Source: Microbacterium sp. MYb66 (GTDB lineage Bacteria > Actinomycetota > Actinomycetes > Actinomycetales > Microbacteriaceae). Taken from it: a DNA stretch of 64,000 nucleotides. The DNA is taken from NCBI RefSeq assembly GCF_002979435.1, contig NZ_PCOV01000005.1:62001-126000 (forward strand), given 5' to 3'. Under the pieces are notes generated by a model, which saw nothing but the letters and a program-made list of their open reading frames with translations, searched no databases and was not told the DNA's origin. This document shows, one piece after another, positions 25,197-33,688 of the stretch (positions are counted from its first letter, which is position 1; every line of letters begins with the position of its first letter). The translations under genes were made by a program, and so were the position numbers.

Positions 25197-26291
25197 TCAG
25201 CTCACGTTCTTCTGGAGCCACGGCAGCGGATCGACGGCGACCATGTTGATGTGCACCTCGAAGTGCAGGCAGGAGCCGAACACGTACCCGGTCGATCCGA
25301 CGTCGCCGATGTACTGGCCCTCCTCGACGCAGTCCCCGACCTCGACCGCGCGGGTTCCGTACTTCATGTGCGAATAGACGGTGCTCACGGCCTGCCCGTC
25401 GACGATGCTCTCGATCTGGATCGTCACGCCGTAGCCCTGGTAGCTCTCGGTGGAACGGGAGACACAGCCCCTCATCGCGGCATTGATCGGCGTTCCCACG
25501 CCCGCGGCGAAGTCCTGGCCGAGGTGCGATCGGCCCGGCCGCGAGGCGCCGAAGCCGTCGCTGAACGAGTAGGACCCGTCGGCCATCGGCATGACGATGC
25601 GCCCGGCGACAGGGATCTCGATCGCGCTTCCGAGCGGCATGCCGGCGGCGACGGCAGCGGCGGCCGCACGGGAGCGCGTCTCCTTGATCTCCTCGGGCGT
25701 CGTCGCGGAGAAGTTCCCGCGCGGGGCGATCTCCGCGCGGATCTCGTCCTTCGCCGTGTAGGACTGTGCGAGGCCGTCTGCCGTGGTGGAGACCCTGGCC
25801 GTGGCCGCGGCGGCCTGATCGTATGCAGGGCTGAGCGCGGGCAGCGCTGCTCCGGTGATCAGCACGCCGATCGCGAAGGTGGCGCTGAGTGCCTTGGTCT
25901 TCGCCCAGGGGCGGTTCGTTCGGCGGGGTCGAACCCGCGAGGTCCGGGCGGCCTGCGGCTCCGTCTGCGGGGCGGTCGGCGGCTCCGTCGGCGGCTCCGT
26001 CGGCGGCTCCGTCTGCGGGGTGTGCGATCGACGCTGCCTCGATCGGGGCGCATCGGTCGCCTGCTGCTGCGGGCGAGGGGCATCGGCGTCGGGTGCGTCC
26101 GCCGACTGGGGGCCTCGCGGATCCGCACCGGCGGATCGTCGCAGGTCACGACGCAGAAGGGGTCGGGGTGAGTCGGGCACTTCGGTGGGAGCTTCCGAGG
26201 CGTCGAGAGCGCGCTCGGGTGGCAGGGAATTCGTGACGGGGTCCTTCCGGGAGGGCGGGTGTGCTCGGCGGTCGATCCCCCCGGATGCCAC
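25197..26291 (-). CDS. Membrane-anchored M23-family peptidase
   Basis: A cell-wall peptidase of the LytM/M23 family, 364 residues if it starts at GTG 26291. A long cytoplasmic head rich in Pro, Arg, Thr and Gln (about 1-125, with three TEPP repeats) precedes one transmembrane helix (about 133-153) and the extracellular domain. Zinc ligands are visible as HLGQD (about 255) and HFEVH (about 340). It should cut peptidoglycan cross-bridges during growth or division. The start is uncertain: the promoter at 26306-26335 excludes ATG 26477, GTG 26291 lies about 8 nt from the predicted transcript start, and a good SD (GGAAGGA, near 26243) precedes only a GTC codon. Confidence 0.85.
   Translation of the reverse strand: MASGGIDRRAHPPSRKDPVTNSLPPERALDASEAPTEVPDSPRPLLRRDLRRSAGADPRGPQSADAPDADAPRPQQQATDAPRSRQRRSHTPQTEPPTEPPTEPPTAPQTEPQAARTSRVRPRRTNRPWAKTKALSATFAIGVLITGAALPALSPAYDQAAAATARVSTTADGLAQSYTAKDEIRAEIAPRGNFSATTPEEIKETRSRAAAAAVAAGMPLGSAIEIPVAGRIVMPMADGSYSFSDGFGASRPGRSHLGQDFAAGVGTPINAAMRGCVSRSTESYQGYGVTIQIESIVDGQAVSTVYSHMKYGTRAVEVGDCVEEGQYIGDVGSTGYVFGSCLHFEVHINMVAVDPLPWLQKNVS
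25975..26010 (-). repeat. Three exact 12-bp tandem repeats (TEPP codons)
   Basis: GTCGGCGGCTCC (plus strand) is repeated three times without change, encoding consecutive Pro-Pro-Thr-Glu units in the cytoplasmic head of the M23 peptidase. Likely a slippage-prone length polymorphism. Confidence 0.85.
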
Positions 26292-26305
26292 CGTTACCGA
26301 TCTGT

Positions 26306-26335
26306 AATGTAGGCGGCGAAACCACGGATCGTCAA
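26306..26335 (-). promoter_or_regulatory. Promoter of the M23 peptidase gene
   Basis: TTGACG (26335-26330) and TACATT (26311-26306) with an 18-nt spacer; the transcript should begin near 26299. Confidence 0.65.
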
Positions 26336-26550
26336 ATCGAGCGCGCTCCGACGGGGCATCACCGCCGTCGCTTCGACGGGGAGACCCGCGAGGGAGGGAT
26401 GAGTATGACTCGAAGTGTCGACTAGTGGGACGCGATGTGGCATCCTTGCGGGCACCGCCCTGACGTCGAGTACACAACGCCGCGCCCGATGTCGAGCACG
26501 GACCACGAAGACGTGTCGAGAAGCGACGAGAGAGCAGACCCCGGATTCAG

Positions 26551-27690
26551 ATGTCGAGACCACTCGCGGGACCGCAGAGCCTGCTTCGCACCCTCAACGG
26601 CCGTGCCATCCTCGAGGCCCTCGCCCGCAGCGGACCGCAGACCCGTGCCGAGCTGATGTCGACCACCGGGCTGTCCCGGACGGCCGTCACCCAGGTGCTG
26701 CGGATGCTCGAAGGCGCAGGAGCCGTCTCGGCCGCCGGCGTCGACCGTGACACCCGAGGTCCCGCCGCCGGGCGAGTCGCGCTGCATCCGCGGCTCGGCT
26801 TCGCGGCGGCCGTCCACGTCGACCACCATGCGGCGCACGTCGTGCTCGTCGATCCCGCCGGCACCGTGCGCGCCGAACGGCACGCGGCGTTCCCGCTCAA
26901 CGGCGACCGCGTCGCGCACATCGCCGAACTCGTCGACGCCTGCCGGCGCTCGGCGAAGGGGACCGTGCATCTCGCGATCGTCGGCGTGCCAGGGATCGTC
27001 ACCGTCGACGGCGGCATCCGCGACGACCAGGGGCCCGACGGAGGCGCCTTCCGCACCGCGCTGGCAGCCTCCCTCCGCTGCCCGGTCCGCATCGAGAACG
27101 ACGTCAACCTCGCCGCCCTCGCCGAGCTCACGGCCGGAGCGGGCAGCGCTCTCACCAGCTTCGCGCTGCTGCTCCTCGACGGAGGACTCGGTGGCGGGAT
27201 CGTGATCGACGGCGCGCTGCACCGCGGATTCTCCGGAGTCGCCGGCGAGGTCATGTACCTCCCGCAGACGCCGCTTCCGATCGGCGCGCCGGTCGTGAGC
27301 GAGGCCGTCGTCCACGACCTCGCGCTCGGTGTCGGGCGCGACGTCCACGCCTCTCTGCAGGAGCACCTCGACGACGCGGGCTCCGGCGATGTCGACGCTC
27401 AGAAGATCGTCGACGAGGTCGCCCGGCGCATCGTGCTCGTCGCCGGGAGCGTGGGGCTCGTGCTCGACCCCGAGGCGTTCATCCTCAGCGGCACCGCTGC
27501 TCACCCCGTGCTCGTCGATGCGATCGCGCGCATCGCCGACGACTATGCCGCACAGCTTCCCCTGCGATTCCGCGTGTCCTCCTTCGGCCCCGAGGCTCCA
27601 CTCGTCGGTGCCGTCGGAGAAGCGGCGACCGCACTCCGGGGTGAGGTGTTCACCCGGGTCCTCACTCCACCGGCCAAGTCCGGCCGCTGA
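26551..27690 (+). CDS. ROK-family transcriptional regulator
   Basis: A 379-residue NagC/XylR-type regulator: winged HTH at about 15-65 (TRAELMSTTGLSRTAVTQVLRML) followed by a sugar-kinase-like ROK domain (about 75-360) with IENDVNLAALAE and LLLDGGLGGGIVIDGALHRG. Where ROK proteins normally have the zinc-binding CxCGxxGC cluster this one has GEVMYLPQTPLPIG, so the cluster is absent and both zinc binding and classical sugar binding are doubtful. It is followed after 43 nt by a ChbG-like deacetylase and a sugar symporter, which it probably controls. No clear SD or -10 precedes ATG 26551. Confidence 0.87.
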   Translation: MSRPLAGPQSLLRTLNGRAILEALARSGPQTRAELMSTTGLSRTAVTQVLRMLEGAGAVSAAGVDRDTRGPAAGRVALHPRLGFAAAVHVDHHAAHVVLVDPAGTVRAERHAAFPLNGDRVAHIAELVDACRRSAKGTVHLAIVGVPGIVTVDGGIRDDQGPDGGAFRTALAASLRCPVRIENDVNLAALAELTAGAGSALTSFALLLLDGGLGGGIVIDGALHRGFSGVAGEVMYLPQTPLPIGAPVVSEAVVHDLALGVGRDVHASLQEHLDDAGSGDVDAQKIVDEVARRIVLVAGSVGLVLDPEAFILSGTAAHPVLVDAIARIADDYAAQLPLRFRVSSFGPEAPLVGAVGEAATALRGEVFTRVLTPPAKSGR

Positions 27691-27733
27691 TCCGCCCTCT
27701 CCGTACTCTCTCCATCACCCGACGGGATCTCCG

Positions 27734-28660
27734 ATGACCGCACCCTCCGACCTCGCCGATCGCCTCGGGCTCGCCCCCGGCGCCAGGGCGATCATCATCA
27801 ACGCGGACGACTTCGGCATGTGCCACGCGGCGAACACCGCGATCGTCGACCTGCTCGCGGGGGGACGGATCGACTCCACGACGGTGATGGTGCCGTGCTC
27901 GTGGTCGCCCGAGGCCCTGGCCTTCGCGGCATCCCGCACCGATCTCGACGTCGGAGTGCACCTCGTGCTCACGAGCGAATGGGCGCGGTACCGGTGGCGT
28001 CCGCTCACCGGCATCGCGACGAGTCTCGTCGATGCCGCAGGATTCTTCCCCACCGAGGTGGCGGCCGTCGAACAGGCCGCGTCCGAAGCGGACGTCGCCG
28101 CCGAGATCTCCGCCCAGCTGCAGGCCGCACTCGATGCCGGTGTCGATGTGACCCACCTCGACAACCACATGGGCTCGGTCTACGGACTCGTCACCGGCCG
28201 CGACTTCCTGCGCCCGGTCTTCGAGCTCGCCGCCCGCAGCGGGCTCCCCTTCCGGCTGCCGCGGAGCATGGACGGGGTGGGAGAGGATGCCGCACTCCAG
28301 GCCAAGCTCGACGGCGCGGCGGCGGCGGCCGATGCGCTCGGGGTCGTGATCATCGATCGGCTGTGGTCGCATCCCTTCGGGCTCCTCGGTGAGGGCACGC
28401 CGGACGACGAGACCTACGAGCAGGTGCGCGACGGCTTCATCGCGCTGCTGCGCGCCGTGCCCGCCGGGGTCACCGAGATCTACCTGCATCCGATGGTCGA
28501 CGACGACGAGCTCCGTGCGGCGGTCGACTTCAGCGCGGCGAAGCGCGGGTACGAGCTGCGCCTGCTCACCGACCCCGCCGTGCTGCAGGCGATCGACGAC
28601 GAGGCGCTCGTGCGGATCGGCTGGCGCGATCTGCGCGACCTGCAACGGGCAGGGGTGTGA
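27734..28660 (+). CDS. ChbG/HpnK-family carbohydrate deacetylase
   Basis: A 308-residue YdjC-fold deacetylase. The metal-binding Asp pair is in IIINADDFGMCHAANTA (about 20-36), and histidines appear in DVGVHLVLTSEW and THLDNHMGSVYG, the signature of the family that removes N-acetyl groups from chitooligosaccharides (ChbG) or hopanoid sugars (HpnK). Here a ROK regulator precedes it and a GPH-type symporter overlaps its end, so uptake and deacetylation of an oligosaccharide are likely; chitin fragments are one option. ATG 27734 was chosen as the first start after the ROK stop. Confidence 0.85.
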   Translation: MTAPSDLADRLGLAPGARAIIINADDFGMCHAANTAIVDLLAGGRIDSTTVMVPCSWSPEALAFAASRTDLDVGVHLVLTSEWARYRWRPLTGIATSLVDAAGFFPTEVAAVEQAASEADVAAEISAQLQAALDAGVDVTHLDNHMGSVYGLVTGRDFLRPVFELAARSGLPFRLPRSMDGVGEDAALQAKLDGAAAAADALGVVIIDRLWSHPFGLLGEGTPDDETYEQVRDGFIALLRAVPAGVTEIYLHPMVDDDELRAAVDFSAAKRGYELRLLTDPAVLQAIDDEALVRIGWRDLRDLQRAGV

Positions 28661-29985
28661 TGACCGCCCTGAGCGAGCGCCTGCGCGACCGGCGTCTGGA
28701 TGCCGCGCCTCGGCGATCGCAGACCATCGCGTTCGGCGCATCGGGGTTCCCGACCCAGCTGATGGCGCAGACCTTCTCGGCCTTCGTCGTCTACTTCTAC
28801 GTCTCGCACCTCGCGGTGCCCGCGGGCTGGGTCGCGGTGGCGATGATCGCCCACGGCATCCTGAACGCGGTCCTGAACCCGGTCGTCGGTGCTCTCTCCG
28901 ATCGACTGCGCACCCCCTGGGGTCGGCGCGTCCCGTGGATCGGACTGGGCATCGTGCCGCTCGTCGTCGCGTTCGCGCTGGTGTGGATGCCGCCCGAGCT
29001 CCCCGTCGCCGGGCTGATCGTCTGGTTCCTCGTCGTCGTGGCCGTGTACGACGTCGCCTTCGTCGTGGTGGTGCTGAACATCTCCGCGCTGTTCCCGGAG
29101 ATCTTCCGCACCACCGAGGAGCGGGCCCGCGGCAACGTGCCGCGCCAGATCTTCGCCATCCTCGGGATGGTGCTGGGCACGGCCGGCGCCCCCGCCCTCT
29201 ACAGCGCCCTCGGGTGGCCCGGCATGGCGATCGTGCTCGCCGTCGTCTGCCTGGTGCTGCTCGTGTGGTCGTTCTTCGGCGGCATGATCGAGCGTCGGGT
29301 CCCGGAGGCGGCGTCGGAGGCGATGCGGTGGGGCGACCAGCTGAAGTACACCTTCCGCAATCGGGCCTTCGTCCCGTACGTGCTCGGCTCGCTGTTCGTG
29401 CAGACGGCCATCGCGGTGATCCTCGCCGCGATCCCCTTCTACGTGCGGTACTCCCTGCATGCGGCGGAGGGCGAGGGCAGTCTCCTGCTCGGCGCCATCT
29501 TCGTCACCGCGATCCCCTCGATCGTGCTGTGGAGCGCGGTCGTCCGGCGTACCTCGCCGCGCACCGCGGTGCTGTGGAGCGTCGCGGTGTTCGGCGTCGC
29601 CGTGCTCGGCTACCTCGCGCCGTCGAACGTCATCGGCGCGGTGCTGGTGGGAGTGGGCGTCGGTGTCGGTGTCGGCGGACTGCTGCAGCTGCTCGAGGTG
29701 ATGCTGGCGCAGATCATCGACGAGGATGCCGTGCGCACCGGACACCGCCGTGAGGGCGCGTACTTCGGGGTGAACGGCTTCGTGGTGCGCGGCTCGGTCG
29801 TGCTGCAGGCGGTGGTCGCCGCGGTGGTGCTGACGGCGTCCGGCTTCGACGCCGCGCTGGAGGACGCGCAGCCCGAGACCGTCGACGGCGGCATCCGCCT
29901 GATGCTGGCGGTCGTCCCTCTCGGGTTCACCGCCCTCGCGTGGCTCTGCTTCTGGCTCTATCCGATCCGCACGCGCGACCTCTGA
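28660..29985 (+). CDS. GPH-type sugar:cation symporter (MFS)
   Basis: A 441-residue transporter with 12 predicted helices, related to the glycoside-pentoside-hexuronide (MelB) group; the helix 2-3 loop shows the family pattern GALSDRLRTPWGRRVPWIGLG (about 69-88). The extracellular and cytoplasmic loops are short, without fused domains. Starts overlap the deacetylase stop either as TGATG (ATG 28660) or as GTGA (GTG 28657). The operon context suggests that it imports the oligosaccharide acted on by the ChbG-like enzyme. Confidence 0.85.
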   Translation: MTALSERLRDRRLDAAPRRSQTIAFGASGFPTQLMAQTFSAFVVYFYVSHLAVPAGWVAVAMIAHGILNAVLNPVVGALSDRLRTPWGRRVPWIGLGIVPLVVAFALVWMPPELPVAGLIVWFLVVVAVYDVAFVVVVLNISALFPEIFRTTEERARGNVPRQIFAILGMVLGTAGAPALYSALGWPGMAIVLAVVCLVLLVWSFFGGMIERRVPEAASEAMRWGDQLKYTFRNRAFVPYVLGSLFVQTAIAVILAAIPFYVRYSLHAAEGEGSLLLGAIFVTAIPSIVLWSAVVRRTSPRTAVLWSVAVFGVAVLGYLAPSNVIGAVLVGVGVGVGVGGLLQLLEVMLAQIIDEDAVRTGHRREGAYFGVNGFVVRGSVVLQAVVAAVVLTASGFDAALEDAQPETVDGGIRLMLAVVPLGFTALAWLCFWLYPIRTRDL

Positions 29986-30063
29986 GGCCTTCTCCCATAC
30001 TCAGCACGGAGGAGTCGCGATACCCCACACGCGACAGAGTCGACCGACCTGCCGAAGGGCGCA

Positions 30064-30144
30064 GGGTCGCGCCGGTGCGAGCATCGGGGAGGGGACCCCG
30101 CTTGCGGGGAGGGGCGCCCCGCTCTGCGAGCAGCGGCGCGACCC
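30064..30144. terminator. Nested stem-loop structure between convergent operons
   Basis: Outer arms GGGTCGCGCCG (30064-30074) and CGGCGCGACCC (30134-30144) are perfect 11-bp complements. Between them lie the hairpin CCCCGC-TT-GCGGGG (30096-30109) and the palindrome GGGGCGCCCC (30111-30120). Position between two convergent genes suggests a bidirectional terminator, though it is larger than needed and has no U-tract. Confidence 0.5.
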
Positions 30145-30171
30145 GGAGCCCGCCCCACGAGCCGAAAGCGA

Positions 30172-31152
30172 CTAGGACCGAGCAGCCCGCCGCGCCTCCC
30201 ACCCCGTGCGCACCATCTCGTCGACCGTGTACCGCATGGTCCAGTCGAGGTCACGGGCGGCGAGCTCACCGGTCGCGACGATGCGGTCGGGATCTCCGGG
30301 GCGCCGGGGTCCGATCTCGGGGATGAAGTCGATGCCGGTGACGCGGGCGACGGCATCCATGATCTGCTTCACGCTGAGCCCGTCGCCGGAGCCGAGGTTG
30401 TAGGCCGCCTCGATCGGGCGGCCGTCGGCGAGGCGCTGCGCGGCGGCGACGTGCGCCGCGGCGATGTCGCCGACGTGCACGTAGTCGCGCACGTTCGTGC
30501 CGTCCGCGGTGTCGTAGTCGTCGCCGAAGATCTTCGGGGTCTTCCCCGCGAGCAGCGCCTCGAACACGATCGGGAAGAGGTTGTGCGGGCTGACGTCGTA
30601 GACGGTCGGGTCGGCCGAGCCCACCACGTTGAAGTACCGCAGCGAGGTGTGGCGCAGCGGCCGGGCGGAGTCCGCCGTGGCGATCGCCTGGTCGCGCAGC
30701 AGCCACTCGCCGATGAGCTTCGACTCTCCGTACGGGCTGGCCGGCTTCTTCGCGGTGTCTTCCACGACGAGCGGGACGTCGGGGGTGCCGAACACCGCGG
30801 CCGAGGAGGAGAACACGATGTTCGCGACCCCGGCGGCCTCCATCGCCTCGAGGATGATCCGGGTGCCCTCGACGTTCTGCGCGTAGGTATGCAGCGGGCG
30901 CTGCACCGAGACGCCGGCGTACTTGTAGCCTGCGACGTGGATCACGCCGTCCGCGTGGTGATCGCGCAGCGTCTTCTCGACGAGCGCGCGGTCCAGGATG
31001 CTGCCCTGCACGAACGGCACGCCCTCGGGCACGAACGACGGGACGCCGCTGGACAGGTCGTCGAGCACGACCGGGGTGAGGCCGGCATCCGCGAGGGCCC
31101 GCACGACGTGAGCACCGATGTAGCCGGCGCCGCCGGTGACGATCCAGGACAT
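30172..31152 (-). CDS. galE: UDP-glucose 4-epimerase
   Basis: A 326-residue short-chain dehydrogenase-type epimerase interconverting UDP-galactose and UDP-glucose. NAD-binding TGGAGYIGAHVVRAL starts at residue 6, the catalytic pair is in SPYGESKLIGEW (Tyr about 144, Lys about 148), and SLRYFNVVGSA and YNLGSGDGLSVKQ mark the substrate side. It is the last gene of galTKE, 48 nt after galK, with its own SD (GGAGAGG before ATG 31152). UDP-galactose may also be needed for cell-wall glycans. Confidence 0.95.
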   Translation of the reverse strand: MSWIVTGGAGYIGAHVVRALADAGLTPVVLDDLSSGVPSFVPEGVPFVQGSILDRALVEKTLRDHHADGVIHVAGYKYAGVSVQRPLHTYAQNVEGTRIILEAMEAAGVANIVFSSSAAVFGTPDVPLVVEDTAKKPASPYGESKLIGEWLLRDQAIATADSARPLRHTSLRYFNVVGSADPTVYDVSPHNLFPIVFEALLAGKTPKIFGDDYDTADGTNVRDYVHVGDIAAAHVAAAQRLADGRPIEAAYNLGSGDGLSVKQIMDAVARVTGIDFIPEIGPRRPGDPDRIVATGELAARDLDWTMRYTVDEMVRTGWEARRAARS

Positions 31153-31200
31153 TGCTTTCCTCTCCTGCCGCGGCGTCGTCGCGGCCCGTGGATCATTCTG

Positions 31201-32391
31201 TCAGGCGTCGCGGTGCGCGCCGGCGGAGGGGGCGACGGTGAACAGCAGGGGAGCGGCGAAGCCGGATGCCGCGAACGCCGCGTCGACGGCATCCGATACG
31301 GCGTCGACGGCATCCTGCTCGAGGAGGGCGATCGCGGCACCGCCGAAGCCGCCACCGGTCATGCGCGCGCCGAGGGCTCCGGCGGAGAGCGCGGTGTCGA
31401 CCGCGGTGTCGAGCTCGGGGGTCGAGATCTCGAAGTCGTCGCGCATCGACACGTGGGAGGCGACGAGCAGATCCCCGATCGCACGCACACCCTCCTCGCG
31501 GAGCAGCCGCACCGTGTCGAGCACACGCTGGTTCTCGGTGACGATGTGGCGCACGCGACGGAAGGTCACATCGTCCATCAGCTCCTCGGCGTGCGGCAGA
31601 TCGGCGATCGACACATCGCGCAGTGCCGGCACGCCCAGGAGAGAGGCGCCCAGCTCACAGGATGCTCGGCGCTCGCGGTAACCGCCCGTCGAATGCGCGT
31701 GCTTCACGCGGGTGTCGATCACGAGGATCGCGAGTCCGGCCGCGGCGATGCCGAGGGGCACGAGCCGGGTCTCCAGCGAGCGGCAGTCGAGGAAGATCGC
31801 GGTGTCGGGCTCGCCGAGCATCGACGCCATCTGGTCCATGATCCCCGTGGGAGCGCCGACCGCTTCGTTCTCGGCGCGTCGGCCGACGCCGGCGAGGGCG
31901 GTGCGATCGAGGTCGGTGCCCCACAGGTCGTTCAGGGCGGATGCCGTCGCGCCTTCGATCGCGGCGGAGGAGGAGAGACCGGCCCCCACCGGCACGTCGG
32001 AGGCGATCGCGATGTCGAGCGCCTCGAACGGGCCGGATCCGGATGCCGCCCGGCGCAGCGCCCACGCGACCCCGAGCGGGTAGGCGGCCCAGTCCGGGAC
32101 GGCCGGAGGCGTGCCGGGTGCGGTGGGGAAGAGACCGTCGAGTTCGTCGAGGCCCACTTCGACCGGCGCGTCGGCGAACGTCGAGCCGACCATGACCCGG
32201 CCGCGGGCGTCAGCGCGGAGCCCGACCGCGGCGACCGTGCGCTGCGGGATGGCGAACGGCAGCACGAAGCCGTCGTTGTAGTCGGTGTGTTCGCCGATGA
32301 GGTTGACGCGTCCCGGTGCCGACCAGAGCCCGTCGGGCTGGCGTCCGGTGAGGGAGGTGAACAGCTCTCGGGCGTCGCGGGCGGCGGTCAT
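31201..32391 (-). CDS. galK: Galactokinase
   Basis: A 396-residue GHMP kinase that phosphorylates galactose at C1. The galactokinase signature GRVNLIGEHTDYNDGFVLPF is at about 28-47, the ATP loop VPVGAGLSSSAAIEG at about 131-145, and the C-terminal GHMP motif is GARMTGGGFGGAAIAL. ATG 32391 overlaps the galT stop (ATGA), which sets the start; the longer frame continues through galT out of phase. It works between GalT and GalE in the Leloir pathway. Confidence 0.95.
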   Translation of the reverse strand: MTAARDARELFTSLTGRQPDGLWSAPGRVNLIGEHTDYNDGFVLPFAIPQRTVAAVGLRADARGRVMVGSTFADAPVEVGLDELDGLFPTAPGTPPAVPDWAAYPLGVAWALRRAASGSGPFEALDIAIASDVPVGAGLSSSAAIEGATASALNDLWGTDLDRTALAGVGRRAENEAVGAPTGIMDQMASMLGEPDTAIFLDCRSLETRLVPLGIAAAGLAILVIDTRVKHAHSTGGYRERRASCELGASLLGVPALRDVSIADLPHAEELMDDVTFRRVRHIVTENQRVLDTVRLLREEGVRAIGDLLVASHVSMRDDFEISTPELDTAVDTALSAGALGARMTGGGFGGAAIALLEQDAVDAVSDAVDAAFAASGFAAPLLFTVAPSAGAHRDA

Positions 32392-33590
32392 GCGGACGCT
32401 CCTGCGTCGGACCGGTCCTGCGAGGCGCGCTCGATCGCTTCGCGCAGGCGCGCGGCCCCCACCTCCGGCGGCACCTCGGCGGCCCACGCCCCCATCGCGG
32501 CCTCCGACCCGGCGAGGAACTTCAGCTTGTCGGCGGCCCGGCGCGGGCTCGTCAGCTGCAGGTGCAGGCGCACGGTGTCGCGTCCGACGTGCACGGGAGC
32601 CTGGTGCCAGGCGGCGATGTACGGGGTCGGGGTCTCGTACATCGCGTCGACACCGCGGAGCAGACGCCGGTACAGCGGGGCGAGCTCGTCGCGCTCGGCA
32701 TCCGTCGTCTCGGCGAAGTCGGGCACGTGGCGGTGCGGCATCAGGTGCACCTCGAGAGGCCACCGTGCGGCGAAGGGCACGAACGCGGTCCAGTGCTCGC
32801 CGCGGAACACCACCCGCTCCGAGGCCTGCTCGGACTCGAGGATCCGTTGGAACAGGTCGGGTGCGGTCCGCTCGATCGACTCCCGCACACGGGCGGTGCG
32901 CGGCGTCACGTACGGGTACGCGTAGATCTGCCCGTGCGGGTGGGGCAGTGTCACCCCGATCGCCTCGCCGCGGTTCTCGAACGGGAAGATCTGCTCGATG
33001 CCCGGCAGCGTCGAGATCACGGCGGTCCGGTCGGCCCAGGCCTCGATGACCGTGCGGGCCCGGGTGACGGACTGCGTGCCGAACGAGCCTGCGTGCTCGG
33101 GGCTGAAGCAGACGACCTCGCAGCGGCCGACCGCGGTGCGGGTGCGGCCGAGCCCGAGGTCGGCGAGGTCGTCGAGCCCGCGTGGGGCGTCCGGCGCCTG
33201 CGGGGCGGTGCCGACCGCCTCGGCGAGCGCGGGGCCGAAGGCGGGCGACCGGTTCTCGAACACCGCGACGTCGTAGCGCGACGGAACCTCCGACGGGTTG
33301 CCCGGAGTCTGCGGGGCCAGCGGGTCGGCGTCCGCGTCGGGCATCATGACGCGGTTCTGCCGGTTGGCGGCGACGGTGATCCAGTCGCCGGTGAGCACGT
33401 CGAGGCGCATGGTCGCGGTGTCGGGGCGAGGGTCGAGGACGCGGGCGTCGATCGAACGTGCGGCTCCGAGCGCGGTGCCGGGGTCGTCGTAGTAGATCAG
33501 GTCGCGCCCGTCGGCGAGGGTGGTGGCGCGTTTGACCACGCCGGCTCCGAGCGTCTCGGTGCGCAGCTCAGGAAGACCGTCCGTGTTCAC
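32388..33590 (-). CDS. galT: Galactose-1-phosphate uridylyltransferase
   Basis: A 400-residue enzyme exchanging UDP-glucose and galactose-1-phosphate. The active-site HxHxQ is seen in VTLPHPHGQIYAYP (about 224-237), and the UDP-binding RSPAFGP and later HHxH-type segments (EVHLMPHRHVPDF) are present. The open frame extends to 33749, but GTG 33590 lies exactly 6 nt after the TACCAT -10 of a strong promoter, so the mRNA is probably leaderless and upstream codons would not be transcribed. An operator palindrome includes the start codon itself. Confidence 0.93.
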   Translation of the reverse strand: MNTDGLPELRTETLGAGVVKRATTLADGRDLIYYDDPGTALGAARSIDARVLDPRPDTATMRLDVLTGDWITVAANRQNRVMMPDADADPLAPQTPGNPSEVPSRYDVAVFENRSPAFGPALAEAVGTAPQAPDAPRGLDDLADLGLGRTRTAVGRCEVVCFSPEHAGSFGTQSVTRARTVIEAWADRTAVISTLPGIEQIFPFENRGEAIGVTLPHPHGQIYAYPYVTPRTARVRESIERTAPDLFQRILESEQASERVVFRGEHWTAFVPFAARWPLEVHLMPHRHVPDFAETTDAERDELAPLYRRLLRGVDAMYETPTPYIAAWHQAPVHVGRDTVRLHLQLTSPRRAADKLKFLAGSEAAMGAWAAEVPPEVGAARLREAIERASQDRSDAGASA

Positions 33591-33628
33591 GTAAACATGG
33601 TAGGCGCAGCGCCGTGATAACGTCAACA
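33584..33628 (-). promoter_or_regulatory. galTKE promoter with two LacI-type operators
   Basis: On the minus strand: TTGACG (33626-33621), 18-nt spacer, TACCAT (33602-33597), then 6 nt to the GTG start of galT. Two related 14-mers overlap it: TGTTGACGTTATCA (33628-33615) covers the -35, and TGTTTACGTGAACA (33597-33584) covers the transcription start and the galT start codon. They agree at 11 of 14 positions, both have the central ACGT typical of LacI-family sites, and their centres are 31 bp apart, about three helical turns. Confidence 0.7.
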
Positions 33629-33688
33629 CTGCGGAGTTGTGAACCGAGTCGCGGGGCAGGTTGCGCCGCAGATCCGGACGGAGGCGCG

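Noticed and set aside
25975-26010. Short regular repeats considered as a CRISPR fragment
   Set aside because: They are contiguous 12-bp coding repeats without spacers, encoding Pro-Thr-Glu units.
26240-26305. c-di-AMP (ydaO-type) riboswitch ahead of the peptidoglycan peptidase
   Set aside because: Such riboswitches precede many actinobacterial cell-wall hydrolases, but the leader here is too short and I could not find the conserved core.
26292-26477. Extension of the M23 peptidase to ATG 26477
   Set aside because: A good promoter (26306-26335) lies inside this extension, and the added residues are an unstructured Arg/Ser-rich run.
33614-33688. GTG 33614 as start of the gal-type LacI regulator
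   Set aside because: It lies within the gal operator/promoter region and would add 25 residues unlike any LacI N-terminus; GTG 33689 has an SD.
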